This document shows, piece by piece, positions 46,013 through 54,602 of a stretch of 64,000 bases of DNA; the stretch's first letter is position 1, and the number at the start of each line of letters is the position of its first letter. A model generated the notes under the pieces. It saw only the letters and a program-made list of their open reading frames with translations. It did no database searches and was not told the origin of the DNA. A program made the position numbers and the translations under genes. Source of the stretch: AP-15 sp963703745 (GTDB lineage: Bacteria > Pseudomonadota > Alphaproteobacteria > ATCC43930 > CGMCC-115725); contig CAVPFL010000002.1 in assembly GCA_963703745.1 (NCBI GenBank), positions 806,001 to 870,000 on the forward strand. Reading direction: 5' to 3'.

Positions 46013-47230
46013 ATGAATGCGGTAGCGTCTCGCAACGTCGAGTTCATCAGCCACTCCGACCAGGGCGGACGCGGCGACGGCGTCCAGGTCATGGTGCATC
46101 GCGGCTATGCCTATATCGGCCACGGCTATTCGAACGGCATCACCGTCCTCGACGTGCGCGATCTGAAGAACCCGAAGCCGGTCGCGTTCCTGCCCTGCCC
46201 GCCCGACACCCGCGCCATCCATCTCCAGACCCATGACGACCTGCTGCTCGCCGTCAATGGGCCGAGCATGTGGACGATGCAGGTCGATGCGCAGGCCTAC
46301 TACTCGGGATCGCCGGCCGATCTCCTGAAGGGCCGGCGGTATACGGCCGGAATCCGCGTCTTCGACATCGCGCATCCCGAGGCGCCGCGCGAGATCGCCT
46401 TCATGGCGACCGAGGGGGTGGGGCCGCATCGCATCTGGTATGTCGGCGGCCGCTACGCCTATGTTTCGATACACTACCCCGAGTTCACCGACCAAGTGCT
46501 GGCGATCGTCGATATGGCAGAGCCGACCCGGCCCGAGGTCGTCGGCAAGTGGTGGATCCCCGGCATGTGGACGGGCGGCGGCGAGACGCCGAGTTGGCCC
46601 AAGGGCCGGCGCTACGCGCTGCACCATGCGCTGATCGCCGGCAACCTCGCCTATGCCGCCTGGCGCGACGGCGGGCTCACCGTGCTCGAAATCGGCGATG
46701 CGACCCGACCCAAGCTGCTCGCTCATCGCAACCTCGATCCGCCCTTTGGCGGCGGCACGCATTCGCCGCTGCCGCTCCCCGATCGCAACCTCCTGGTGCT
46801 CGCCGACGAGGCCAATTTCGCCGATTGCAGCCAGGGCCTGCGTCACATCTGGCTCTTCGATGTGCGCGAGCCGACCAATCCCGTGAGCTTCGCCACCATG
46901 CCGGTCCCGTCCGAGGCCGACTATTGCGCCAAAGGCGGCAATTTCGGGCCGCATAATCTCTGGGAGAACCGGCCGGGCGCCTTCCAAAGCTCGCGCTTCA
47001 TCTTCGCGACCTATCACAATGCCGGCGTCCGGGTCTTCGACATCGAGAACCCCTTCCAGCCGCGCGAGGCCGGGTTCTTCGTGCCCCCCGATCCAGAGCG
47101 CATGTTCGACCCGCGTCCCAACCGGCCGAAGGTCATCCAGTCCGCCGACTGCTTTGTCGATGCGCAGGGCGTGATGTATCTCACCGACAATAACGCCGGG
47201 CTCTACATCCTGCAGTTCGGGGGCGCGTAG
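46013..47230 (+). CDS. LVIVD-repeat beta-propeller protein
   Basis: A 405-residue protein with repeated blades of the LVIVD type: YIGHGYSNGITVLDVRDLKN, AGIRVFDIAHPEAPREIAF, VLAIVDMAEPTRPEVVGKW, AWRDGGLTVLEIGDATRPKL, HIWLFDVREPTNPVSFAT and NAGVRVFDIENPFQPREAGF. There is no signal peptide. Such propellers are found in surface and cytosolic proteins without a common function. ATG 46013 follows GGGGAGAGG. It lies alone; I cannot give a reaction. Confidence 0.8.
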   Translation: MNAVASRNVEFISHSDQGGRGDGVQVMVHRGYAYIGHGYSNGITVLDVRDLKNPKPVAFLPCPPDTRAIHLQTHDDLLLAVNGPSMWTMQVDAQAYYSGSPADLLKGRRYTAGIRVFDIAHPEAPREIAFMATEGVGPHRIWYVGGRYAYVSIHYPEFTDQVLAIVDMAEPTRPEVVGKWWIPGMWTGGGETPSWPKGRRYALHHALIAGNLAYAAWRDGGLTVLEIGDATRPKLLAHRNLDPPFGGGTHSPLPLPDRNLLVLADEANFADCSQGLRHIWLFDVREPTNPVSFATMPVPSEADYCAKGGNFGPHNLWENRPGAFQSSRFIFATYHNAGVRVFDIENPFQPREAGFFVPPDPERMFDPRPNRPKVIQSADCFVDAQGVMYLTDNNAGLYILQFGGA

Positions 47231-47246
47231 CCATCCCAGATGAAAA

Positions 47247-47296
47247 TGGCGCTTTCCCGCTGGAAATAGGTTCAATTCGCCGCGGGAGTTAGGGCC
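47247..47296. repeat. Repeat copy B, upstream of a transposase fragment
   Basis: GGAAATAGGTTCAATTCG and CGCGGGAGTTAG match copy A at 43918-43966 over about 50 bases with a handful of changes. The sequence after it is a transposase piece, not a cyclase, so the copy was separated from its gene. Confidence 0.6.
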
Positions 47297-47328
47297 CGTC
47301 TACAAGGTATCGAATCGACTTTTTGAGC

Positions 47329-47421
47329 GTGCGCCGCCTGGCGCAGGCGCTGCAAGCTCAGGGTCACGAGGTCAGCCGCACCCTGGTCGGCCACTTGCTC
47401 AATGAAGCGCCAAATCCCTAG
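47329..47421 (+). mobile_element. Transposase fragment (possibly ISAzo13-type)
   Basis: A 30-codon frame VRRLAQALQAQGHEVSRTLV followed by GHLLNEAPNP and a stop. It resembles the helix-turn-helix part of ISAzo13-like transposases, where a similar (LA-L-AQGH-VS-TVV-LL) block occurs. No inverted repeat or catalytic domain remains. Confidence 0.45.
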
Positions 47422-47423
47422 GG

Positions 47424-48389
47424 TCACGGCCATCCCCAGCCGTACTCGGAGATCGAGAAAGTACCGGGCGGGTGCAGCCTCCAAAGGGCCGCTTGTCGCT
47501 CCGCCGCTGTAATGATGTTGGTCCAATTGCGGCAATCGGTCATGATCGCCCCGGCGAATGGCGGCGCTGATCCCCATGTCGAAATGGTTGGACACTCCTG
47601 AGCCAGACCGGCGCGCGGACTTCCCCTGTTGTCCCATCGCTCCCAGCGCACCTTGCCCCAATTGCTAGCAAAGTAAAATCGCTCGAGCATGATGGCAGTG
47701 GTGGGATCCTTCCCGTTGTAGTGCTCGGAGATGATCGTTGGCAGCGATAGGATCTGTTGCTGGCCGTCGATTATGAATGGTATGGGGACTTGTTCCAGCC
47801 GGTATTGCGTGTAAGCGGCACTTAGGCGTCCACACCCCGCGGGAGACCCGGCTTGACCGATCTCGGCAACTTGAGACGCCCACGAACCGGTTGGAACAGT
47901 GGGTCCGAAGAGTACCCAACCAGTCCCACCTCCGCCGCAGTTCTCGCCGACGAAATAGAGGTCGGCCTTCAGGCTACCGTCACGGGTTTTCAATGCGACG
48001 GCATTGCCGGTGTTGGCATCGACCCCGTAGACATCCCCGCCGTCGTTGGGTGGGTTAAACGCCCCGAATGGTGCCGTCGAGAAGGTCGAGATTATGATGT
48101 CGTCGCCGGAAGATCGGCCCCAAACACTATCGCTGATGATCCCACTCCAAGGACCCGGCCAATCCAGCTTGCGATAGAACTCTAAGTCTGTGGTCAATTG
48201 AGCAACTGGCGCAGGGCACGAGTTTGGTGGCGAGCCGTTTGGACAGCGATGTTGTGCCAGATAGGTCAGCGCATCGACGGCTTGGCCGACTGGTGGCGGC
48301 AGTGGAGTTAGTGGTGGCGACGATGTTGATGCCTCCCGACATTCGGCCAGTAGGAGAGTTGTCGCGAGTACTACGGCACGGATATTCAT
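47424..48389 (-). CDS. Exported protein of unknown function, probable lipoprotein
   Basis: A 321-residue protein from ATG 48389. The N-terminus AVVLATTLLLAEC is a short hydrophobic signal ending in a Cys, though Glu before the Cys is unusual for a lipobox; then a Pro/Ser-rich linker. The body has several Cys (HRCPNGSPPNSCP, GENCGGGGTGW, SPAGCGRL, QECPTIS, TDCRNW) that could form disulphides, and Trp-rich strands (FASNWGKVRWERWDNRGSP). I recognise no family. It overlaps a tiny membrane-peptide frame by four bases. The base composition is lower in GC than the flanks. Confidence 0.6.
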   Translation of the reverse strand: MNIRAVVLATTLLLAECREASTSSPPLTPLPPPVGQAVDALTYLAQHRCPNGSPPNSCPAPVAQLTTDLEFYRKLDWPGPWSGIISDSVWGRSSGDDIIISTFSTAPFGAFNPPNDGGDVYGVDANTGNAVALKTRDGSLKADLYFVGENCGGGGTGWVLFGPTVPTGSWASQVAEIGQAGSPAGCGRLSAAYTQYRLEQVPIPFIIDGQQQILSLPTIISEHYNGKDPTTAIMLERFYFASNWGKVRWERWDNRGSPRAGLAQECPTISTWGSAPPFAGAIMTDCRNWTNIITAAERQAALWRLHPPGTFSISEYGWGWP

Positions 48390-48448
48390 CTTAAACTGAT
48401 CACCGCAAACGCAAAGAGCCCGGCGACGATCACGACGCGGTAAAGCAT
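48386..48448 (-). CDS. Possible 20-residue single-helix leader peptide
   Basis: ATG 48448 has GGGAG eight bases upstream and encodes MLYRVVIVAGLFAFAVISLR, then TGA, which overlaps the ATG of the exported protein (ATGA). The whole peptide is one transmembrane helix with flanking Arg. Good ribosome site and coupling support translation; the small size limits certainty. Confidence 0.4.
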   Translation of the reverse strand: MLYRVVIVAGLFAFAVISLR

Positions 48449-48565
48449 AAATAAGCTCCCGAAGGTTGAATCCACCGCACCCATCGTACCTAGATTTCCC
48501 CACCCGACGCTGCGGCGCTTTAGAGCGAGCCGCAGGACGATATCCGTCCAACGTGAGGCCTTCGG

Positions 48566-48843
48566 AGCGGGCGCTGACGATGGCTGGCGATATCGCGCCG
48601 ATCCTGGCGATGGGCCAGGGCTTCGGGCTCGGCTTCGCGGTGCACACCACGCCGGGCCGCAACCCCGAGCCCGGCTCGGTCGGCAATTTCTATTGGACCG
48701 GCGCCTGGGGCACGACCTTTTGGGTGGATACCGCCGAGAAGCTGATCGCGATCCAAATGATCCAGGTGCCGTTGGTGGAGGGCGGTCGCTATCGCCGGGT
48801 CTTCCGCAACCTGGTCTATCAGGCAATGGTGAGCCCAGAGTGA
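48566..48843 (+). pseudogene. C-terminal remnant of a beta-lactamase-fold serine hydrolase
   Basis: The frame gives MGQGFGLGFAVHTTPGRNPE, GNFYWTGAWGTTFWVDTAEK and LIAIQMIQVP, ending RRVFRNLVYQAMVSPE. This is the C-terminus of a class C beta-lactamase-like serine hydrolase (the WTGAWGT element corresponds to the KTG-type strand). The catalytic SxxK and YxN parts are gone; upstream sequence is unrelated. Confidence 0.7.
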
Positions 48844-48871
48844 CCGGCACGCACGCGCCTGGCTGCGACGG

Positions 48872-50266
48872 TCAGGCGGGGACAGTCAGCCCAATCAGCT
48901 TCTCGGCTGCGCGATCGACGAGGTCGAGGTGGCGGCAGGTGTCGATCAACTCGGCGAATTGCGTCTCGCCGATCGCGAGGCCGGAAGCGATCGGGCGGAT
49001 GCGTCGAGCTTGTTCGTCGAAATCCCAGATGAATTCACGGCCGGTGCCCTCCTTCGTGAAGCTGCGGCCGTCTTTCGTGAACACTGTGATCCGCGGACCG
49101 AACAGGGTGCCGCGCACCGTTGGGATAAGGGTCACATGACGCATCAGCTCGAGCACCGCAGGCGGGTCGATCTCGCCGGGGCCGGGTTGCGCGCCGCGCA
49201 ATAGCGGGTAGCCGCGTTCGGCAGCACCCCAAGCCGTGAAATACTGCGTGCTGCCAACCTGAGGCGGGCTCTCGATGCCGCGGCTGGGGAAGGCCGGGCT
49301 CGGATACTCGGTCTCGAACCAGTTGACCAAGGCCTCGATATGGTCGATGTCGGCGGCGGCGATGTCATGCTCCTCGCACAACCGCGCCGTCACGTCGACA
49401 TGGGCGATGTTGTAGCCGGCGGTCGAATAAATCCGGTACAGCGTCTCGAGAAAGATCCAATCGCGGCCGAGGCCCTCGGTGATCTTGGCGAGATCGGCGC
49501 GGTTGTCGCCAGTGAAGCTGTAGCGCAACTCGCCGCGGTTGCTGCCGGCATAAGCGTGGTAGAAGCCGGCTTCGCCTTCCAACGCCGTTTCGCCGCCCGG
49601 CGTGCCTTGCTTTGCCAATGCGACGGCGAGCAGGGCGTTGCGGACCGCACCTCCCTCGCGCAACGAGCGTCCACCGCTGCGCGCGCCTTCGAGATTGCCC
49701 GCTGCCAGGTTGACGCATTGCGCGATCGCGCTGTGAACCTGATTTTCGTCGAGGCGCTGCAGCCTGGCGGCGGCGACCGCGGCGCCAAAGATGCCGAACA
49801 CCGGCCCCGCATGAAAGCCGCGCGACATGACCGTTGGAATGAACTCGGAGGCCATGCGCTCCATGACCTCGTATCCGGCGGCGACGGCGGTTAGGAACTC
49901 CCTGCCGGAAGCGCCGGCGATTTCCGCCGCCACGAGTGCGGCCGGCAGGATGGCGATGCCGGGATGGGTCAGCATGCGGAAGGTGTCCCATTTGCCGCCG
50001 GCAAAGATCATTTCCGCATTGACAAACGCAGCCCCCGCCTTGGTGAGCTTTTCGCCTTGGCATAGCACAGTCGTGGCCCCGCCACCGCCCGCTTCTTCCT
50101 CCCGCATCAGCGCCAGCGCCTGCCGGCTCGCGGGCATGTGATGCGCGACGAGCGCCGAACTCAGCGCCTGTAAGGTTACGCCCTTGGCCCGGTCGACGAC
50201 CTCCGGAGGAAGCTTTTCGTACGCGAGATTGGCAACAAACGCGGCGAACTCCCGGCTCAGCGACAT
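48872..50266 (-). CDS. MmgE/PrpD family protein
   Basis: A 464-residue protein from ATG 50266 (AAGGAAG upstream). It has the MmgE/PrpD all-helical N-terminal part (AAFVNAEMIFAGGKWDTFRM, LTHPGIAILPAALVAAEIAG, GREFLTAVAAGYEVMERMAS) and C-terminal domain. PrpD is 2-methylcitrate dehydratase; other members act as cis-aconitate decarboxylase or isomerases. Neither prpB nor prpC is nearby, so the reaction is open. A longer in-frame start at 50386 would overlap the next gene. Confidence 0.85.
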   Translation of the reverse strand: MSLSREFAAFVANLAYEKLPPEVVDRAKGVTLQALSSALVAHHMPASRQALALMREEEAGGGGATTVLCQGEKLTKAGAAFVNAEMIFAGGKWDTFRMLTHPGIAILPAALVAAEIAGASGREFLTAVAAGYEVMERMASEFIPTVMSRGFHAGPVFGIFGAAVAAARLQRLDENQVHSAIAQCVNLAAGNLEGARSGGRSLREGGAVRNALLAVALAKQGTPGGETALEGEAGFYHAYAGSNRGELRYSFTGDNRADLAKITEGLGRDWIFLETLYRIYSTAGYNIAHVDVTARLCEEHDIAAADIDHIEALVNWFETEYPSPAFPSRGIESPPQVGSTQYFTAWGAAERGYPLLRGAQPGPGEIDPPAVLELMRHVTLIPTVRGTLFGPRITVFTKDGRSFTKEGTGREFIWDFDEQARRIRPIASGLAIGETQFAELIDTCRHLDLVDRAAEKLIGLTVPA

Positions 50267-50316
50267 GGCAGCTTCCTTTGCTAAGTCAGTCGTCGAACGC
50301 CGTTGGCGCTCGGAGT

Positions 50317-50637
50317 TCACTCCGAGGACCATCGCTTGTAGCCCTGGCGCAGCGCCTTCCCCAGACGGTGGGCATTGTCTGTCCAATCGCCCTTGGGCGA
50401 TGCCGGGGACGGGGATTGCCTCAGCTCCTTTGCCAACCGGCCGAGCCGAAAGGCGGTGTCCGTCCAGTCCCCAGCGGGGGCTCCGGCCTCTCTGAGTCGC
50501 CGCTCCAGGCGCGCCTTCAGCGTCTGCGCGTTGGACTTTTCGTGCTCGGTGGCGGCGGGATCCGCGATGATCGCGGCGACCGCCCGTAATTTCCGACGAA
50601 CACTCGCGACCGATCCGACGAGCCCAATAATGCGCAT
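50317..50637 (-). CDS. Small protein with a duplicated GDWTD motif
   Basis: A 106-residue protein, unrecognised. The first half is a helical, charged segment (RRKLRAVAAIIADPAATEHE, then KSNAQTLKARLERRLRE) with a DUF2786-like spacing. The second half contains two similar units, GDWTDTAFRLGRLAKELRQS and GDWTDNAHRLGKALRQGYKR, an internal duplication of about 20 residues. The gene lies just upstream of the MmgE/PrpD gene on the same strand; coupling is possible. Confidence 0.55.
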   Translation of the reverse strand: MRIIGLVGSVASVRRKLRAVAAIIADPAATEHEKSNAQTLKARLERRLREAGAPAGDWTDTAFRLGRLAKELRQSPSPASPKGDWTDNAHRLGKALRQGYKRWSSE

Positions 50638-50676
50638 GGTTAGCAATTCTAGCACTCCGCGTGTAGCAAAAGCAGC

Positions 50677-51609
50677 CTAAGCGCGGCGCATTATGAAGAT
50701 TTGCTGTGATCCGTAAGACAACCAGATCCGTCGCGGTCTCAGGAAATCGATCCCCAGCACGAGGTCGGCATCGCCCAGCCTCACGTCGGTCACGATGATG
50801 TCGGGATTGCGGATCGTCTCTGCCCCGATTGCCAGTTGGGAGAAGCGGTGGACGTGTGCGTCTAGCTGTTCTGCCGCCGCGCCGCGCACCGTGGCGACAC
50901 GGTCGCGCGCCAATACCGTTGCGCTCAACCCCAAAGCGAGCGCGGCCCGGGTCGAGAGCACGGTGAATTGCGAGCCCGTATCGACAAAGGCCTCGGTCCT
51001 GCGGCCATCGAGCTGAACCGGGAAGAACAAGTGGTCACTTACCGATCGACCCGCGTTGATTCTGGCGTAGGGTTGGGTCCAGGCCGGCGCGGCGCCCGGA
51101 CAGGTTTGCTTCTCGTACAGGACCATGCGGTGACCCGGCAGGTCGACATCGACGTCAAAGCTACTCAGAGAATCGGCACCCAGCACTCCATCGAGTGGCC
51201 CCGAGAACACGCTCGCCACATTGACCGGAGCAACGCGGACCCGGCGCCACGGTATCGCCACTCCGCCGACGGTAAAGCTGCGCAGCTCGACCTCGCTTGT
51301 CGCAAGGGTGCCAGCAATCCCGTGCAGCTGCCGCTGAAATTCAATACGGGGGGGTTGCGCGCCGATCCGCTGGGCCACGGCGGGCGTCAAGATCGTCCCT
51401 TCGGCGCCCGTATCGAGAACCAGCGTCACCGGCAACCCGTTAGCCGACAAGGTGACGATCGGCGCATTGCGCAGGGTCGCGACTGTCGCTTCGCCCAACC
51501 GAATAGCCGCGCAGCCACTGCCGGCCGCGGCGGCCGAATGTTCGGCGGCATATCCGGCGGCCGACACCAGCGCCGTCGTGACGATTGCGCTGCTAAGCCA
51601 TCGACGCAT
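50677..51609 (-). CDS. Exported aspartyl protease with two retropepsin-like domains
   Basis: About 310 residues from ATG 51609 with a signal peptide (RRWLSSAIVTTALVSAAGYA). Each half holds a retropepsin motif: VTLVLDTGAEGTILTP and EAFVDTGSQFTVLSTR, each followed later by a hydrophobic-Gly element (LDGVLGADSLSSF; ADLVLGIDFLRPRRI). Two DTG motifs in one chain suggest a pepsin-like intramolecular pair, whereas single-domain homologues must dimerise. Earlier ATGs at 51681 and 51717 are possible. Substrate unknown. It diverges from rpsB. Confidence 0.8.
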   Translation of the reverse strand: MRRWLSSAIVTTALVSAAGYAAEHSAAAAGSGCAAIRLGEATVATLRNAPIVTLSANGLPVTLVLDTGAEGTILTPAVAQRIGAQPPRIEFQRQLHGIAGTLATSEVELRSFTVGGVAIPWRRVRVAPVNVASVFSGPLDGVLGADSLSSFDVDVDLPGHRMVLYEKQTCPGAAPAWTQPYARINAGRSVSDHLFFPVQLDGRRTEAFVDTGSQFTVLSTRAALALGLSATVLARDRVATVRGAAAEQLDAHVHRFSQLAIGAETIRNPDIIVTDVRLGDADLVLGIDFLRPRRIWLSYGSQQIFIMRRA

Positions 51610-51853
51610 AGGAGAGGAGGTGACATTCCGCGCCGCCCTGCGCAAGGAGAACAACCTCACCGTAAGTGCGCTGTCGACCATCGCAACCTTGCGGGCTTGC
51701 CTTCGAGGCCTGCGCACCGTAAGTAACGCTGCGATACCTCACGCAGGGCCGCGACCGCTGTCGTCGTGCAGCGGCCGCTCCGGTGTCGGTGTCTCCGAGA
51801 CTGCCCGGAGCACCGATTTTCCTGCGGCGGCTCAACCGGATAAAGGACCGACA

Positions 51854-52702
51854 ATGCCAGTTCCTACCGCTAGCATGCGGCAGCTGCTCGAAGCCGGCGT
51901 CCATTTCGGCCACCATACTCGGCGATGGAACCCCAAGATGGCGCCGTACATTTTTGGCGTCCGCAACGGGATTCACATCATCGACCTCGAACAGACCGAG
52001 CCGATGCTGCATCAGGGGCTGCAGGCGATCCGCGACGTTGTCTCCGGCGGCGGCCGCGTGTTGCTGGTTGGCACCAAACGTCAGGCGCAGGAGCCGATCG
52101 CTGAAGCCGCCAAGCGCTGCGGCCAATACCACGTAAATCACCGCTGGCTCGGCGGCATGCTGACCAATTTCAAGACCATTTCCCAGTCGATCCGGCGCCT
52201 GCGCGAGGTCGAGGACCGGATCGCGCAGGAGCAGAGCGGGCTGACCAAGCGCGAGCTGCTGGAGTTGACGCGGCGCCGCGACAAGTACGAACGCGCTCTT
52301 GGCGGGATCAAAGAGATGGGGGGGCTGCCCGACATACTCTTCGTTATCGACACCAACAAGGAAGCGATCGCAGTTAGCGAGGCAAATACCCTGCGCATCC
52401 CGGTCGTGGCGATCCTCGATTCGAACTCGTCACCCGACGGCATAGCGTACCCGATCCCGGGAAACGACGACGCGATGCGGGCGATTCAACTTTACTGCGA
52501 CTTGGTTTCGGGCGCGGTGCTCGACGGGTTGCAAGCTGAGCTCGCCGCGTCTGGGGTCGATGTCGGCGCCCGGGCCGAGATCCCCAGTGTCACCTTTCCC
52601 GACAATCTCCGAGAGGAGGTTGCCGGCGAGGTTGAAGTCGAAGGCGTACCCGAAGGCGTGCTGCCCGGCGAGGCGGAAAAGGCGGAGGTCGACGGAGCTT
52701 AG
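51854..52702 (+). CDS. rpsB: Ribosomal protein uS2
   Basis: uS2, 282 residues, from ATG 51854 with AAGGA upstream. Signatures are MRQLLEAGVHFGHHTRRWNP, GRVLLVGTKRQAQEPIAEAA and VVAILDSNSSPDGIAYPIPG. An acidic C-terminal tail (GEVEVEGVPEGVLPGEAEKA) extends beyond the E. coli protein. It begins the rpsB-to-lpxA run; the 244-base gap upstream probably holds its promoter and leader, in which I could not define an element. Confidence 0.96.
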   Translation: MPVPTASMRQLLEAGVHFGHHTRRWNPKMAPYIFGVRNGIHIIDLEQTEPMLHQGLQAIRDVVSGGGRVLLVGTKRQAQEPIAEAAKRCGQYHVNHRWLGGMLTNFKTISQSIRRLREVEDRIAQEQSGLTKRELLELTRRRDKYERALGGIKEMGGLPDILFVIDTNKEAIAVSEANTLRIPVVAILDSNSSPDGIAYPIPGNDDAMRAIQLYCDLVSGAVLDGLQAELAASGVDVGARAEIPSVTFPDNLREEVAGEVEVEGVPEGVLPGEAEKAEVDGA

Positions 52703-52719
52703 ACGGGAGTTTGACGCAA

Positions 52720-53646
52720 ATGGCGGAAGTGACCGCGGCGCTGGTCAAGGAACTGCGCGAGAAGACCGGTGCGGGCATGATGGATTGCAAGAGGGCGCTC
52801 GGCGATACCGGCGGCGATATCGAGGCCGCCGTCGACTGGCTGAGGAAGAAGGGTTTGGCAGCAGCGGCTGGTAAGGCTGGGCGGGTTGCTGCCGAAGGCC
52901 TCGTCGGTGTTGCAACGCGTGGTTTCGTCGGCGCCGTCGTCGAGGTCAACTCTGAGACCGACTTCGTGGCCCGCAACAAGGAATTCCAGAGCTTGGTTCG
53001 GGTCGTCAGCCAGCTTGCACTCGACGGCGACGGCGAGATCGCGTCGCTCAAAGAGGCTGCTTATCCGGGTACCGGACGCACGGTCGAGGCCGAGCTGACC
53101 CATTTGATCTCGACCATCGGCGAAAACCTGGTGCTGCGGCGATTGAGGCGGCTGTCGGCCGGGCAGGGAGGTGTCTTCTCCTATGTTCACAACGCGCTCG
53201 GCCCCGGGATCGGCAAGATCGGCGTTGTAGTCGCTCTGACCTCGACGCTCGCTGCCGATGAGCTGACGGGGCTCGGCAAGCAACTGTCGATGCATATTGC
53301 AGCAGCCGGTCCGCTCTATCTCGACATCGCCTCAGTCCCGAAATCGGCGCTGGACCGTGAGCGCGAGGTGCTGCGCGAACAGGCCCGCGCGACCGGGAGG
53401 CCCGAGAGTATCATCGAGCGGATGGTCGACGGCCGGCTGCGCAAGTTCTACGAGGAGGTCGTCCTGCTCGAGCAAATCTTTGTCGTCGACCAGAAGACCA
53501 AAATATCTCTGGTGGTCGAGCAAGCGGCGAAGGCCGCCGGCGCGCCGATTCGGATAACAGGCTTCGTGCGCTTTGCCCTCGGCGAGGGGATCGATCGCCA
53601 TCGCCCCGATTTCGCCGCCGAGGTGGCGGCTCAGCTGAAGAACTGA
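52720..53646 (+). CDS. tsf: Elongation factor Ts
   Basis: EF-Ts, 308 residues, recycles EF-Tu from GDP to GTP. MAEVTAALVKELREKTGAGM, MDCKRALGDTGGDIEAAVDW and VEVNSETDFVARNKEFQSLV (with the TDFV contact to EF-Tu) are standard. The ATG at 52720 is chosen over a TTG at 52711. It follows rpsB by 17 bases. A GGGCCG/CGGCCC hairpin just after the stop may slow read-through before pyrH. Confidence 0.96.
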   Translation: MAEVTAALVKELREKTGAGMMDCKRALGDTGGDIEAAVDWLRKKGLAAAAGKAGRVAAEGLVGVATRGFVGAVVEVNSETDFVARNKEFQSLVRVVSQLALDGDGEIASLKEAAYPGTGRTVEAELTHLISTIGENLVLRRLRRLSAGQGGVFSYVHNALGPGIGKIGVVVALTSTLAADELTGLGKQLSMHIAAAGPLYLDIASVPKSALDREREVLREQARATGRPESIIERMVDGRLRKFYEEVVLLEQIFVVDQKTKISLVVEQAAKAAGAPIRITGFVRFALGEGIDRHRPDFAAEVAAQLKN

Positions 53647-53853
53647 CGACGGGCCGGGTCGGCCCGGGCGAAGGCGGCCCAAGCGCTTGAGCGGAATTTT
53701 AAGCCTCGGGAGGTATAACGAGAGCCGACTGCCGGCGGTTTCCCGCCCATTGTCCGCCATAGGCTGTCGAAAGGTGCTGCGGGACGACCGGTTTGATGTA
53801 TCCTCGATCCGAACGCGAGACTGGACCCATCGGAGCGGATCTGCGTAAGCCTC

Positions 53854-54579
53854 ATGTCAGCCGATCTCGAGTATCGCCGCGTTCTTCTAAAGGTCTCCGG
53901 CGAGGCGTTGATGGGGACGCGGGAGTATGGTCTTGATCCCGAGATGGTCGCGCGTGTCGCCGACGAAATCCAATCCGTTCACGCCCTTGGCGTCGAATTG
54001 TGCCTGGTCATCGGGGGCGGCAACATCTTTCGTGGCGTATCGGGTAGCGCTGTCGGGATGGAGCGCGCCTCCGGCGACTATATCGGCATGTTGGCCACGG
54101 TTATTAACTCGCTCGCCGTGCAGAACGAACTCGAGCAACGCGGTGTGACGACGCGGGTGCAGTCGGCCATCTCAATGCAGGCTATTTGCGAGCCTTATAT
54201 TCGCCGCCGGGCGTTGCGTCACCTGGAAAAAAAGCGCGTCGTCATCTTCGCCGCCGGGACCGGCAACCCGTTCTTCACGACAGATACCGCCGCAGCGTTG
54301 CGAGCTTCTGAAATGGGGTGCGATGCGTTGTTGAAGGCGACCAAGGTCGATGGCGTCTATGACGCCGATCCCAACAAGGTGCCGGGAGCGATGCGGTTCG
54401 AACGGCTCGGCTATCTCGACGTGTTATCGCGCGATTTGCAGGTGATGGATGCGTCGGCAATATCGCTCGCCCGTGAGAACCGCATCCCGATCCTTGTGTT
54501 CTCGATTTTTGAGAACGGTGGTTTTGCCAAGGTCCTCCGCGGCTGCGGGCGATACACGATTATTGGCGAACCAACTTAA
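53854..54579 (+). CDS. pyrH: UMP kinase
   Basis: UMP kinase, 241 residues, phosphorylates UMP to UDP. VLLKVSGEALMG, VIGGGNIFRG, FAAGTGNPFFTTDTAAALRA and KVDGVYDADP are the hallmark segments of this amino-acid-kinase-fold enzyme. It is complete and separated from tsf by 207 bases, which may include its own promoter. Confidence 0.96.
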   Translation: MSADLEYRRVLLKVSGEALMGTREYGLDPEMVARVADEIQSVHALGVELCLVIGGGNIFRGVSGSAVGMERASGDYIGMLATVINSLAVQNELEQRGVTTRVQSAISMQAICEPYIRRRALRHLEKKRVVIFAAGTGNPFFTTDTAAALRASEMGCDALLKATKVDGVYDADPNKVPGAMRFERLGYLDVLSRDLQVMDASAISLARENRIPILVFSIFENGGFAKVLRGCGRYTIIGEPT

Positions 54580-54602
54580 GCATCGACACGGAAAGACAGG
54601 CC

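Noticed and set aside
53650..53664. GGGCCG/CGGCCC hairpin after tsf as a terminator
   Set aside because: The stem is short and no T-run follows directly, so I did not list it as a terminator.
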